DNA of 64,000 nucleotides from Thermodesulfovibrio aggregans. Its GTDB lineage: Bacteria > Nitrospirota > Thermodesulfovibrionia > Thermodesulfovibrionales > Thermodesulfovibrionaceae. A model generated the notes under the pieces. The model had not been told where the DNA came from. It saw only the letters and a program-made list of their open reading frames with translations, and did not search any database. The stretch lies in NCBI RefSeq assembly GCF_001514535.1, contig NZ_BCNO01000001.1, forward strand, positions 1 to 64,000, written 5' to 3'. The translations under genes were made by a program, and so were the position numbers. Positions 33,288-40,475 of this stretch are shown here, one piece after another (the stretch's first letter is position 1; the number at the start of each line of letters is the position of its first letter).

Positions 33288-33455
33288 ATGTTTAAAAATT
33301 TTACGAGATTTTTTGAAAAAGTTTTTGTAGCTATAGCTTTTGCCGAATCAGCCGAGTTTGATACAGCAAGAGAAATTTTACGGGGAAAAAGCGAAGACAG
33401 GCAGACAAAAAGAATAAAACCTAACAAAATAAAAAGAGCACAGTTGAGAGCATAA
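33288..33455 (+). CDS. 55-residue FAE-motif protein
   Basis: A small gene with a strong GAGGAGG 7-8 bp before ATG 33288 and a long hairpin over its stop codon, so it is a monocistronic unit. The product begins MFKNFTRFFEKVF and then has VAIAFAESAEFDTAREIL (14-31), the motif shared with the tail of the receiver at 27104 and the head of the protein at 35648. The rest is basic and ends in RAQLRA, close to the RTQLRA end of the membrane protein at 36081. No known family. The sigma-54 promoter suggests induction by the neighbouring kinase/NtrC pair. Confidence 0.8.
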   Translation: MFKNFTRFFEKVFVAIAFAESAEFDTAREILRGKSEDRQTKRIKPNKIKRAQLRA

Positions 33456-33484
33456 GAAGGGAGCTTTGTGCTTCCTTCTTATAA
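33452..33484. terminator. Hairpin terminator between convergent genes
   Basis: A 13-bp stem (33452-33464 with 33470-33482, one G-U pair) with a 5-base loop overlaps the stop codon of the 55-residue gene. It lies 7 bp from the end of the minus-strand Lon gene. T-rich arms on both strands allow bidirectional use. Confidence 0.7.
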
Positions 33485-33490
33485 TAAGCT

Positions 33491-35494
33491 TCAAATCAAG
33501 ATTTTATCAACAATATCTCCAATTTTTTCCATAAATATAATTTCTACCCCATTTTTAAAATTTTCTGGCAGGCTATCTATATCAACTCTGTTTCTGTGAG
33601 GGATTATAACTGTTTTTACTCCTGCTCTTTTCGCAGCAAGAATCTTTTCTTTAATGCCTCCTACAGGAAGTATTCTACCGCTAAGGGTAAGTTCTCCTGT
33701 GATAGCTACGTCTCTTCTTGCAAGTCTGTTTGTAAAAAGAGAAATCAAAGCCATCGCTATTGTTGCACCAGCTGATGGTCCGTCTTTTGGTATGGCTCCC
33801 TGGGGAACATGTATGTGTATATCATAATTTTCAAAAGTATCCTCAGAAATGCCGAACATGGAAGAATTGCTTTTTACATAGCTTAATGCTGCCTGTGCGG
33901 ACTCTTTCATTATGTTACCAAGTGAACCTGTGAGAATTAGTTCTCCTTTGCCTTTCATTTTAGCTGCTTCAACAAATATTATGTCACCGCCTGTTTCTGT
34001 CCATACAAGTCCAGTCACAACCCCGACTCTGTTTTTTGCATCAGCTACTTCAAAATAGAATCTTCTTGGTCCGAGATAGAATTCTACCACTTCAGGTGTT
34101 ATTTTTACTGAATTTCTGGCTTTATTTCCTTTAACAACCTCGGTAGCGATTTTTCTGCATATTGTTGCAATCATTCTTTCAAGATTTCTTATTCCTGCTT
34201 CTCTTGTGTACTCCTGAATAATTTTTAAAATAGCCTCGTCAGTAAACTCAGGAGGAAACTCTGTGAGTCCCTGTTCAGCTATTTGTTTAGGAATTAAATG
34301 TTTCAATGCTATATTTTTCTTCTCTTCTTCTGTGTATCCTGAAAATTCTATGATTTCCATTCTATCAAGTAAAGCATGTTGAATATTATCAGGTATATTT
34401 GCAGTTACTATAAACATAACTCCAGAAAGATCAAAGGGAACATCAAGATAATGATCAATAAATGCATAGTTCTGCTCGGGGTCAAGAGCTTCAAGAAGAG
34501 CTGAAGCAGGGTCTCCTTTAAAGTCCTGACAGATTTTGTCAATTTCATCAAGCATCAGCACAGGATTGGCAACTCCTGTTCTACGAATTTCTTCTATGAT
34601 TCTGCCAGGTTTTGCACCTGCATAGGTTCTTCTGTGTCCTCTTATTTCTGCCTCATCTTTTATTCCACCGAGTGAGATTCTCGCAAATTTTCTTCCCAGA
34701 GCATCTGCAATTGATTTGCCAATGGATGTTTTTCCTGTGCCAGGAGGACCTGCAAAACATAGTATGGAGCCCTTTGTTGAAATAGTTGAGAGTCTGTCTT
34801 CTACCGCTTGTTTTATTGATAGTTTTACCTCTTCTATTTTGAAAGGTTTGGCAATGTAATGAAATGCTCCTCTTTTTATCGCTTCAACAGCGCTATCAAC
34901 GGCTGCATAAGCTGTTATCATTATAACTTTTGTATTTGAATATTTTGCTTTTACTTTTTCAAGTATTGCAAAACCGTCTACTCCTTCCATTTTTATATCA
35001 GTGAGAACTATCTCAAATTTTTGTTCATCAAGAAGTCTTAGAGCCTCAACTCCATTTTTAGCTGTAACCACATCATAATTTTCTTTCTTTAAAACATGCT
35101 CAAGGTTTTTCCTTGTTATTTCTTCATCGTCAACTATCAGTATTCTTGGATTTTTATTTGATGAGAGGATTTTCACAGCAAGATGTTCAAGAATTCTATT
35201 TTTTACCTCATAAAGTCCATAATGTCTTTCATTTAAAATCCTTTCAGCTCTTTCAAGGTTAAGGTTATCAGAAGTTTTTTTATTCCATGGCAAACTCACA
35301 AGATATTCAATGTATGTCAGTGTAATGGTATACTCTGCAGAAGAAGGATTCATTTTTGAAAAGAGGTCAAGCTCTTTTAAGGCAATCTCCTGTACATGAG
35401 GAGGCATTCCAGATTGAGAAATTTTTTTTCTCAATTCCTCAATTATAGTTATTTGAGTTTCGTCAATCTGATTATTTCTTCTGAAAAATTTCAT
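33491..35494 (-). CDS. Lon-type protease with an inserted receiver domain
   Basis: A 667-residue ATP-dependent serine protease with unusual layout. Residues 1-110 match only the last helical part of the Lon N-region (YIEYLVSLPWNKKT, YGLYEVKNRILEHLAV). Residues about 116-235 are a full receiver domain with acidic pair D122-D123, phosphoacceptor D166, T194 and K216. Lon then resumes with Walker A GPPGTGKT (249-256), Walker B LMLDEIDK (313-320), GDPASALLEALDPEQN, and the protease domain with Ser574 (DGPSAG) and Lys617 (GGIKEK). The large N-terminal substrate-binding domain is missing. Phosphorylation probably controls ATPase or protease activity. It is divergent from the operon at 35648. Confidence 0.93.
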   Translation of the reverse strand: MKFFRRNNQIDETQITIIEELRKKISQSGMPPHVQEIALKELDLFSKMNPSSAEYTITLTYIEYLVSLPWNKKTSDNLNLERAERILNERHYGLYEVKNRILEHLAVKILSSNKNPRILIVDDEEITRKNLEHVLKKENYDVVTAKNGVEALRLLDEQKFEIVLTDIKMEGVDGFAILEKVKAKYSNTKVIMITAYAAVDSAVEAIKRGAFHYIAKPFKIEEVKLSIKQAVEDRLSTISTKGSILCFAGPPGTGKTSIGKSIADALGRKFARISLGGIKDEAEIRGHRRTYAGAKPGRIIEEIRRTGVANPVLMLDEIDKICQDFKGDPASALLEALDPEQNYAFIDHYLDVPFDLSGVMFIVTANIPDNIQHALLDRMEIIEFSGYTEEEKKNIALKHLIPKQIAEQGLTEFPPEFTDEAILKIIQEYTREAGIRNLERMIATICRKIATEVVKGNKARNSVKITPEVVEFYLGPRRFYFEVADAKNRVGVVTGLVWTETGGDIIFVEAAKMKGKGELILTGSLGNIMKESAQAALSYVKSNSSMFGISEDTFENYDIHIHVPQGAIPKDGPSAGATIAMALISLFTNRLARRDVAITGELTLSGRILPVGGIKEKILAAKRAGVKTVIIPHRNRVDIDSLPENFKNGVEIIFMEKIGDIVDKILI

Positions 35495-35506
35495 TTTTCT
35501 CCTTTA

Positions 35507-35540
35507 TTGCATTTTACAAATATGACGATGCAATTTGCAA
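35507..35540. promoter_or_regulatory. Paired TTGCA-N3-TGCAA-like sites
   Basis: TTGCATTTTACAA (35507-35519) and ATGCAATTTGCAA (35528-35540) each match the palindrome at 33144-33156 with one mismatch. Their centres are 21 bp apart, two helical turns, as expected for cooperative activator dimers. They lie between the divergent Lon gene and the operon at 35648, about 70-100 bp before a sigma-54-like element. Confidence 0.5.
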
Positions 35541-35605
35541 CATAAAATTTTTTAACTAATTAAAAAATTCCAATAAATTCAAAGGATTTTCCACTTTTAA
35601 TTTAA

Positions 35606-35622
35606 TGGCATATTAATTGATT
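35606..35622 (+). promoter_or_regulatory. Weak sigma-54-like promoter
   Basis: TGGCATATTAATTGATT has a good -24 half (TGGCA), and after 10 bases GA instead of the expected GC. The position, about 26 bp before the AGGAGG site of the gene at 35648, is right, and activator-like sites are upstream. The -12 mismatch lowers confidence. Confidence 0.4.
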
Positions 35623-35647
35623 TTAAAAATTAAGTAGGAGGAAATTT

Positions 35648-36079
35648 ATGAAAAGGATGAGAGATTTTATAACCAAATTTGATGACTACATGTCTGCAAT
35701 AACTTTTGCTGAAGCAGGCGATTTTGGAACTGCTAAGCAGATTATAAGAAAGAAAATAGTTGTTGTAGTAGTTCTTTCAGGTTCAGAAGAAGATATATAC
35801 GCAATAAAGTATTCTTTGAATTTAACAAAAAGAGTTAATGGTATATTACGAATTTTTTTAAAACATGATGGATTAAAAAAACAAATAAAAGAATTGGCTG
35901 AAGCAGATGTTGACTATGAAATTTCAGAGTTTAGAAATTTATCGGAAGTTAGTGTAAGAAAATACCTTGATAAAGCTGATTTGATAGTCATTGCTGATGA
36001 AAGATTATATAAAGAAATTAAATCCGGAAATATTCCTTTAGTATTTGTTCAACAAAATAAAAATTTAGTAGGAGGATGA
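35648..36079 (+). CDS. FAE-motif protein with divergent Usp-like domain
   Basis: A 143-residue protein. The N-terminal 33 residues carry the shared motif (MSAITFAEAGDFGTAKQII, 15-33) after a short amphipathic start. The remainder (about 36-138) has alternating strands and helices like a universal stress protein (VVVVVLSGSEEDIYAIKYSLNLTK; DLIVIADERLY). It lacks the G-x2-G-x9-G ATP loop. It is the first gene of an operon with a small membrane protein and a TauE/SafE exporter. The motif may be a docking element linking these proteins to the receiver at 27104 or to the Lon-receiver protein; that is inference. Confidence 0.75.
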   Translation: MKRMRDFITKFDDYMSAITFAEAGDFGTAKQIIRKKIVVVVVLSGSEEDIYAIKYSLNLTKRVNGILRIFLKHDGLKKQIKELAEADVDYEISEFRNLSEVSVRKYLDKADLIVIADERLYKEIKSGNIPLVFVQQNKNLVGG

Positions 36080-36080
36080 A

Positions 36081-36374
36081 ATGGCAAGAAAGAAAAAAAC
36101 ATTGGTTAAGCTTTTATTCTTTGGAGTGGTTACAGCAACATTGTATGCTGGACTTTTTATTAATGAACCAATTGTTAAGACTCTGTGCGCAAGAGGAGGA
36201 CTTTATGCTTTGTTCCCTGTACTGACTGCATTTGTTTTTTCATTTGCCCATGGTAACTTTACAAACTACTTCTGGCAGACTCTCGGTATTGAAGCAAAGA
36301 AAAAGACAACTGAATTGACAACATATGACAGACCTGTTGAGAGAAAAGAAGTAAGAACTCAGTTGCGTGCATAA
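36081..36374 (+). CDS. Small two-helix membrane protein beside TauE/SafE
   Basis: A 97-residue protein with a basic N-terminus (MARKKKTLVK), two hydrophobic helices (about 10-28 and 40-60) and a cytoplasmic tail that ends RTQLRA. That ending resembles the RAQLRA end of the 55-residue protein at 33288. It follows the Usp-like gene by 1 bp and precedes the exporter gene by 29 bp, so it is probably an accessory part of the exporter. I know of no assigned function. Confidence 0.72.
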   Translation: MARKKKTLVKLLFFGVVTATLYAGLFINEPIVKTLCARGGLYALFPVLTAFVFSFAHGNFTNYFWQTLGIEAKKKTTELTTYDRPVERKEVRTQLRA

Positions 36375-36403
36375 CATAAAAAAATATAATAAGGAGGACA
36401 AAA

Positions 36404-37489
36404 ATGATAGAACTTACATCAAATTTTGTTGATTTAAACTGGATGAATGTTATGTACTTGTTCTTTGTTGGACTTGTAGGAGGACTTGTAAGTGGATTCA
36501 TAGGTTCTGGTGGGGCATTTGTCCTTACACCAGGAATGATGAGTATGGGAGTTCCAGGGCTTGTGGCAGTTGCATCAAATATGTGCCATAAGTTTCCTAA
36601 GGCACTTGTAGGAGCTATTAAAAGAGCTAAATTCGGTCAGGTTGATGTTAAACTCGGACTTGTTATGGGAGTTTCAGCTGAGGCAGGAGTTTTATTGGGT
36701 GCTCATATTCAAGAGTATATTAAAAAGAGTTTTGGTGATGTAGGCTCAAATCTTTATGTAAGCGTGGCATTTGTTATAGTTCTTGGTATCGTGGGAACAT
36801 ATGTCTTGCTGGATGCTATGAAAACAAAAGATAATGAAAGAGAAAATAAAAATGAAGAAATTACAAAGATTGCAAAATGGGTTCAATCGGTTAATATTCC
36901 AGGAACAATGGTGTACTTCAAGAGTCTTGGAACAAAAGTTTCAGTTTTATTTACAATCCCGCTTGGTTTCGCAACAGGCATGCTTGCTGCTACAATAGCT
37001 GTTGGAGGATTTTTAGGTGTTCCTTCAATGATGTATATTCTCGGTGCTCCCGCAATAATGTCATCTGCAACTGAACTTGTCATTGCATTTGTAATGGGAA
37101 TGGGCGGTACATTTAAATATGCAATGAGCGAATTTGTTGATATAAGACTTGCGATGATAATTCTGGCAGGTTCTCTTTTTGGTGTTCAGCTTGGAGCAAT
37201 TGGAACAACTTATGTAAAGGATTATATGATAAAAATTGTAATGGGTGTTATAATGTTGATAGTGCTTGTCAGCAGAGGCTTAATGATTCCAGTTTATCTC
37301 GGTCAACTGGGCGTAATAACTCCTTTATCAGACGCTACAGTAACTATACTTAAAACTGTAAGCTTTGCTATAATGCTGATAGCTCTTTTAACTGGAGCAT
37401 TAATTATATGTGTAGCTCTATTTAAAGGTTTAAGTGCAGAAAGAAAACTACAGAAGATTATCGCAACCTCTTCAGTTACTGTTAAATAA
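36404..37489 (+). CDS. TauE/SafE-family sulfite/organosulfonate exporter
   Basis: A 361-residue permease. The two TauE halves are seen in VGGLVSGFIGSGGAFVLTPGMM (about 26-47) and GMLAATIAVGGFLGVPSMMYILG. They are separated by a charged cytoplasmic loop (TKDNERENKNEEI), with about eight helices in total. It shares little detail with the permease at 25993, so the two are distinct subfamily members. The gene is the third of the operon that starts at 35648 and is followed by an intrinsic terminator. Likely substrates are sulfite or related sulfur anions. Confidence 0.88.
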   Translation: MIELTSNFVDLNWMNVMYLFFVGLVGGLVSGFIGSGGAFVLTPGMMSMGVPGLVAVASNMCHKFPKALVGAIKRAKFGQVDVKLGLVMGVSAEAGVLLGAHIQEYIKKSFGDVGSNLYVSVAFVIVLGIVGTYVLLDAMKTKDNERENKNEEITKIAKWVQSVNIPGTMVYFKSLGTKVSVLFTIPLGFATGMLAATIAVGGFLGVPSMMYILGAPAIMSSATELVIAFVMGMGGTFKYAMSEFVDIRLAMIILAGSLFGVQLGAIGTTYVKDYMIKIVMGVIMLIVLVSRGLMIPVYLGQLGVITPLSDATVTILKTVSFAIMLIALLTGALIICVALFKGLSAERKLQKIIATSSVTVK

Positions 37490-37505
37490 AATTTAAACTT
37501 AATTC

Positions 37506-37538
37506 GCAGGGTGGATAAAATTTCTACCCTGCTTTTTT
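37506..37538 (+). terminator. Intrinsic terminator after the TauE/SafE operon
   Basis: GCAGGGTGGA (37506-37515) pairs with TCTACCCTGC (37523-37532; one G-U pair) around a 7-base loop, followed by six T. Confidence 0.88.
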
Positions 37539-37586
37539 GAGAAATTTTTTATTATAGTTTTTTAAAATTATTCGTAGGAGGCATAG

Positions 37587-38441
37587 ATGGCTATTTATAA
37601 AAGAATATTAGCATGTATTGACGGATCAGATGAGAGTTTTCATACTTTTGAAGAGGCTGTTAGATTTGCAAAAGAAAGAGATATTACAGTATTTGCTTTG
37701 ACTGTTGCTCCATCCTATCATGGAGATTTAAGTCTTGTAGGCATCGGAGTTTCTATTGAAGAAATAAGTAAACCATATAAGGAAACGCTTTCAAAAGCTA
37801 AAGATATAGCTGAGAAACATCAAGTTCTCGTGAAAACTCTTTATGAAGAAGGAGAACCCTTTGAAAAAATTATTGATGTAAGCGAGGAAATCTCATCAGA
37901 CTTAATAGTTATGGGTAAAAAAGGGATAAGCGCTCTTCAGCAGGTTTTGATGGGAAGTGTGACAGAGAGAGTAATTGGTTATAGTAATACAGATGTTTTA
38001 GTTGTTCCAAAGAATTCAACGATCAAATGGAATAAATGCCTTGTAGCTGTTGATGTGTCAAAGTATGGTGAAAAAGTTTGCAGTAAAGCAATAGATATTG
38101 CAAGAGATTTTCAATCAGAGATAAACCTGATTTCTGCAGTAGAAGTCCCTCTGGCAGTTTTTGCAGTTAAGCCTGAACTTTATGATGAACAGGTGAATAA
38201 AACAAAAAAATACTTAAAAGAGCTTGAGCTTAAATTTCATGGTGAAAATATATCTCCCAGAATTTTTATAGAAGAAGGAGAGCCTTACAAAAAGATTCTT
38301 GAGAAAGCAGATCAGATTCAGGCTGATATTATTGTTGTTGGTTCTCACGGAAGAACTGGGCTTAAAAGGCTTCTTATGGGAAGCACCTGCCAGAGAGTAA
38401 TTGGCCTTTCAAAGGTGCCTGTCCTGGTCGTTAAATCATAA
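37587..38441 (+). CDS. Tandem universal stress protein (two Usp domains)
   Basis: A 284-residue protein with two UspA domains (about 2-142 and 146-284). Both keep the ATP-binding loop G-x2-G-x9-GS (MGKKGISALQQVLMGSV and GSHGRTGLKRLLMGST), each followed by the terminal strand VLVV. So it should bind two ATP molecules, unlike the looser protein at 23762. It has its own AGGAGG, follows the terminator at 37538, and is therefore probably transcribed from its own unidentified promoter. The next gene starts immediately at its stop. Confidence 0.9.
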   Translation: MAIYKRILACIDGSDESFHTFEEAVRFAKERDITVFALTVAPSYHGDLSLVGIGVSIEEISKPYKETLSKAKDIAEKHQVLVKTLYEEGEPFEKIIDVSEEISSDLIVMGKKGISALQQVLMGSVTERVIGYSNTDVLVVPKNSTIKWNKCLVAVDVSKYGEKVCSKAIDIARDFQSEINLISAVEVPLAVFAVKPELYDEQVNKTKKYLKELELKFHGENISPRIFIEEGEPYKKILEKADQIQADIIVVGSHGRTGLKRLLMGSTCQRVIGLSKVPVLVVKS

Positions 38442-39032
38442 ATGAAATATTTCATATCAGGTTGGGCAGGTTTTAGAGAAGCACTGGATGTGCCAGAGGA
38501 GTGGCATTTTATAGTTCCATTCATTGATTTAGATGAAGCAGGGATTTTAGATTTTTTTAAGAACAAATCAGGGAAAACGCTTATTGGCTGGTCAACAGGC
38601 GGGCATATTATACTTAAGAATTTTAATTTTTTTACATCACGATTTGATGAGATAATCGTTGTGGCAGGATTTAGGAAATTTACCGACTATGTAAATCCAA
38701 GAATAATTAAAAAAATGATTAATAAAATGGAGCTTGAACCAGAGGAAGTTATAAAACAATTCCATATCAATGCAGGCTTAAATCCCTATATTCCTGAAAG
38801 TATTGATAAGCAGGCACTCATTGAGGGTTTAAGATTTTTACTTAATTCTGACTTTAATTCTATCAGTTCTTTAAAGAATAAGCCGATTTTTATACATGGA
38901 AGTATGGATAAGATTTTACCCTTCAGAGCGTTAAGTGATTTAAAAAAATTATATCCCTCTGCTGAAACGCATCTTATATCAGGCTTTCACTGGATTCCTT
39001 TTAAAATCTTAAATACTTACATACCCAGATAA
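38442..39032 (+). CDS. Alpha/beta-hydrolase, BioH/BioG-like esterase
   Basis: A 196-residue alpha/beta-hydrolase. The nucleophile elbow is GWSTGG with Ser51. The acid is the Asp in HGSMDKILPF, and the catalytic His is in SGFHWIPF near the C-terminus. The very short N-terminal part (FISGWAGF) and overall size resemble the pimeloyl-ACP methyl ester esterases of biotin synthesis (BioH/BioG/BioV). bioF lies 11 kb away (49420), so this role is possible but unproven. The gene begins right after the Usp stop. Its end overlaps the convergent livF by 16 bp. Confidence 0.7.
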   Translation: MKYFISGWAGFREALDVPEEWHFIVPFIDLDEAGILDFFKNKSGKTLIGWSTGGHIILKNFNFFTSRFDEIIVVAGFRKFTDYVNPRIIKKMINKMELEPEEVIKQFHINAGLNPYIPESIDKQALIEGLRFLLNSDFNSISSLKNKPIFIHGSMDKILPFRALSDLKKLYPSAETHLISGFHWIPFKILNTYIPR

Positions 39033-39721
39033 GATTCCTTTATTTGTGGATTTTCAAGAAGTTCTTTTGAATTCCCCGATATTGTTATTTCTCCAACTTC
39101 CATAACATATGCTCTGTTACTTATCTCTAATGCCATATGAACATCCTGTTCTACTAATAAAATACTAACTCCAGATTCGTTAATCTTTTTTACTACATCA
39201 ACGAGTATTTCTACTATTGTCGGAGCAAGTCCTAATGTAAATTCATCTATTAAAAGAAGTTCAGGCTCATTCATAAGAGCTCTTCCTATTGCAAGCATTT
39301 GCTGTTCTCCACCTGAAAGGTCTCCTCCAAGATGATTTTTTCTTTCATAAAGTCTTGGTAAAATAGAGAAAACTTTTTCCATTCTTTCTTTTAATCCATT
39401 TCTTCTTTGATATGCTCCTATTTCCAGATTTTCTTTCACGGTCATGCCTGAAAATATTCTTCTTCTTTCTGGACAAAGACTTATTCCCAATTTTACAATC
39501 TTATCTGGTGAAAGGTTGGTAATGTTTTGCTCATTAAAAATGATTTCTCCACTCCATATTCTTAGTCGTCCTACAATTGCTCTCATTAAGGTGCTTTTCC
39601 CTGCACCATTAGAGCCAAGAAGAGCAACTATTTCTCCTTTATTGATTTCAAGGGAAACATTTCTCAATATCTGCAAATCACCGTAGCCAGTGTTGAGATT
39701 TCTTACTTCAAAAAATTTCAT
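39017..39721 (-). CDS. livF: Branched-chain amino acid ABC transporter ATPase
   Basis: A 234-residue ABC ATPase with Walker A ALLGSNGAGKSTLMRA, signature LSGGEQQMLAIGRALM, Walker B LLLIDEFTLGLAP and switch His region LLVEQDVHMAL. The FTLGLAP form in place of the common PSLGLAP is a small variant. It is the second ATPase of the LivFGMH importer for leucine-type amino acids or similar small amides and acids. It is the last gene of the operon and starts within the stop of livG (TAATG). Confidence 0.93.
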   Translation of the reverse strand: MKFFEVRNLNTGYGDLQILRNVSLEINKGEIVALLGSNGAGKSTLMRAIVGRLRIWSGEIIFNEQNITNLSPDKIVKLGISLCPERRRIFSGMTVKENLEIGAYQRRNGLKERMEKVFSILPRLYERKNHLGGDLSGGEQQMLAIGRALMNEPELLLIDEFTLGLAPTIVEILVDVVKKINESGVSILLVEQDVHMALEISNRAYVMEVGEITISGNSKELLENPQIKESYLGM

Positions 39722-40464
39722 TATGCCACCCCTCTTTGTGCGAATTTACTTCCTAAATAAGCCTCAATTACTTGAGGATGATTACAAACTTCATGAGGTT
39801 TCCCTTCACATATAAGCTCCCCCAAGTGGAGAACAACAACTCTATCTGATATCCCCATTATTACTTTCATAACATGTTCAATGGCTATTATTGTTATTCC
39901 CCTTTCTTTTAAAAGCAAAATCTCTTTCATTATGTCATCAAGCTCTTTCGGATTGAGTCCTGCCATAACTTCATCAAGAATTAAAAGTTCAGGATCCATT
40001 GCTAATGCTCTTGCAAGTTCAAGTTTTTTACGCTGAGCAATTGGTAAGATGCTCGGTTCTCTGTCCTTTTCATTTAAAAGCCCAACTATTTTTAATGCAT
40101 CCATTGCTATATCTTTTGCTTCTGCCCTGTTTTTAGCATTTTTTCTGCCATAAAATGCTCCAACCATAACATTTTCCAAAACTGTAAGACCTTTAAAGGG
40201 CTTGACAACTTGAAATGTTCTTGCTATTCCCATTTTTGAGATTTCATATGGTTTTTTGTTATTTATTAACTCTCCTTTGTAATAAATTTCACCCCGTGTT
40301 ATGTCAGTTAGGCGGCATATAAGATTCATTAAAGTTGTTTTCCCTGCACCATTGGGACCTATTAAGCCAAGAATTTCTCCTTTGTATACTTTGAGATTTA
40401 CATTATTTAAAACCTCAAGTCCTCCATATTTTTTTGCGAGATTTTTTGTTTCAAGCATTATCAT
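39721..40464 (-). CDS. livG: Branched-chain amino acid ABC transporter ATPase
   Basis: A 247-residue ATPase with Walker A GLIGPNGAGKTTLMNL, Q-loop and ARTFQVVKPF, and Walker B LLILDEVMAGLNP. The C-terminal extension HPQVIEAYLGSKF is typical of LivG. The usual LSGG signature is replaced by LPIAQRKKLELARAL, a pattern sometimes seen in LivG proteins. The start is ATG 40464 behind GAGGTG; the next in-frame ATG is 6 bp on. It partners LivF on the cytoplasmic face of the LivHM channel. Confidence 0.92.
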   Translation of the reverse strand: MIMLETKNLAKKYGGLEVLNNVNLKVYKGEILGLIGPNGAGKTTLMNLICRLTDITRGEIYYKGELINNKKPYEISKMGIARTFQVVKPFKGLTVLENVMVGAFYGRKNAKNRAEAKDIAMDALKIVGLLNEKDREPSILPIAQRKKLELARALAMDPELLILDEVMAGLNPKELDDIMKEILLLKERGITIIAIEHVMKVIMGISDRVVVLHLGELICEGKPHEVCNHPQVIEAYLGSKFAQRGVA

Positions 40465-40475
40465 ATCTCAGCACC

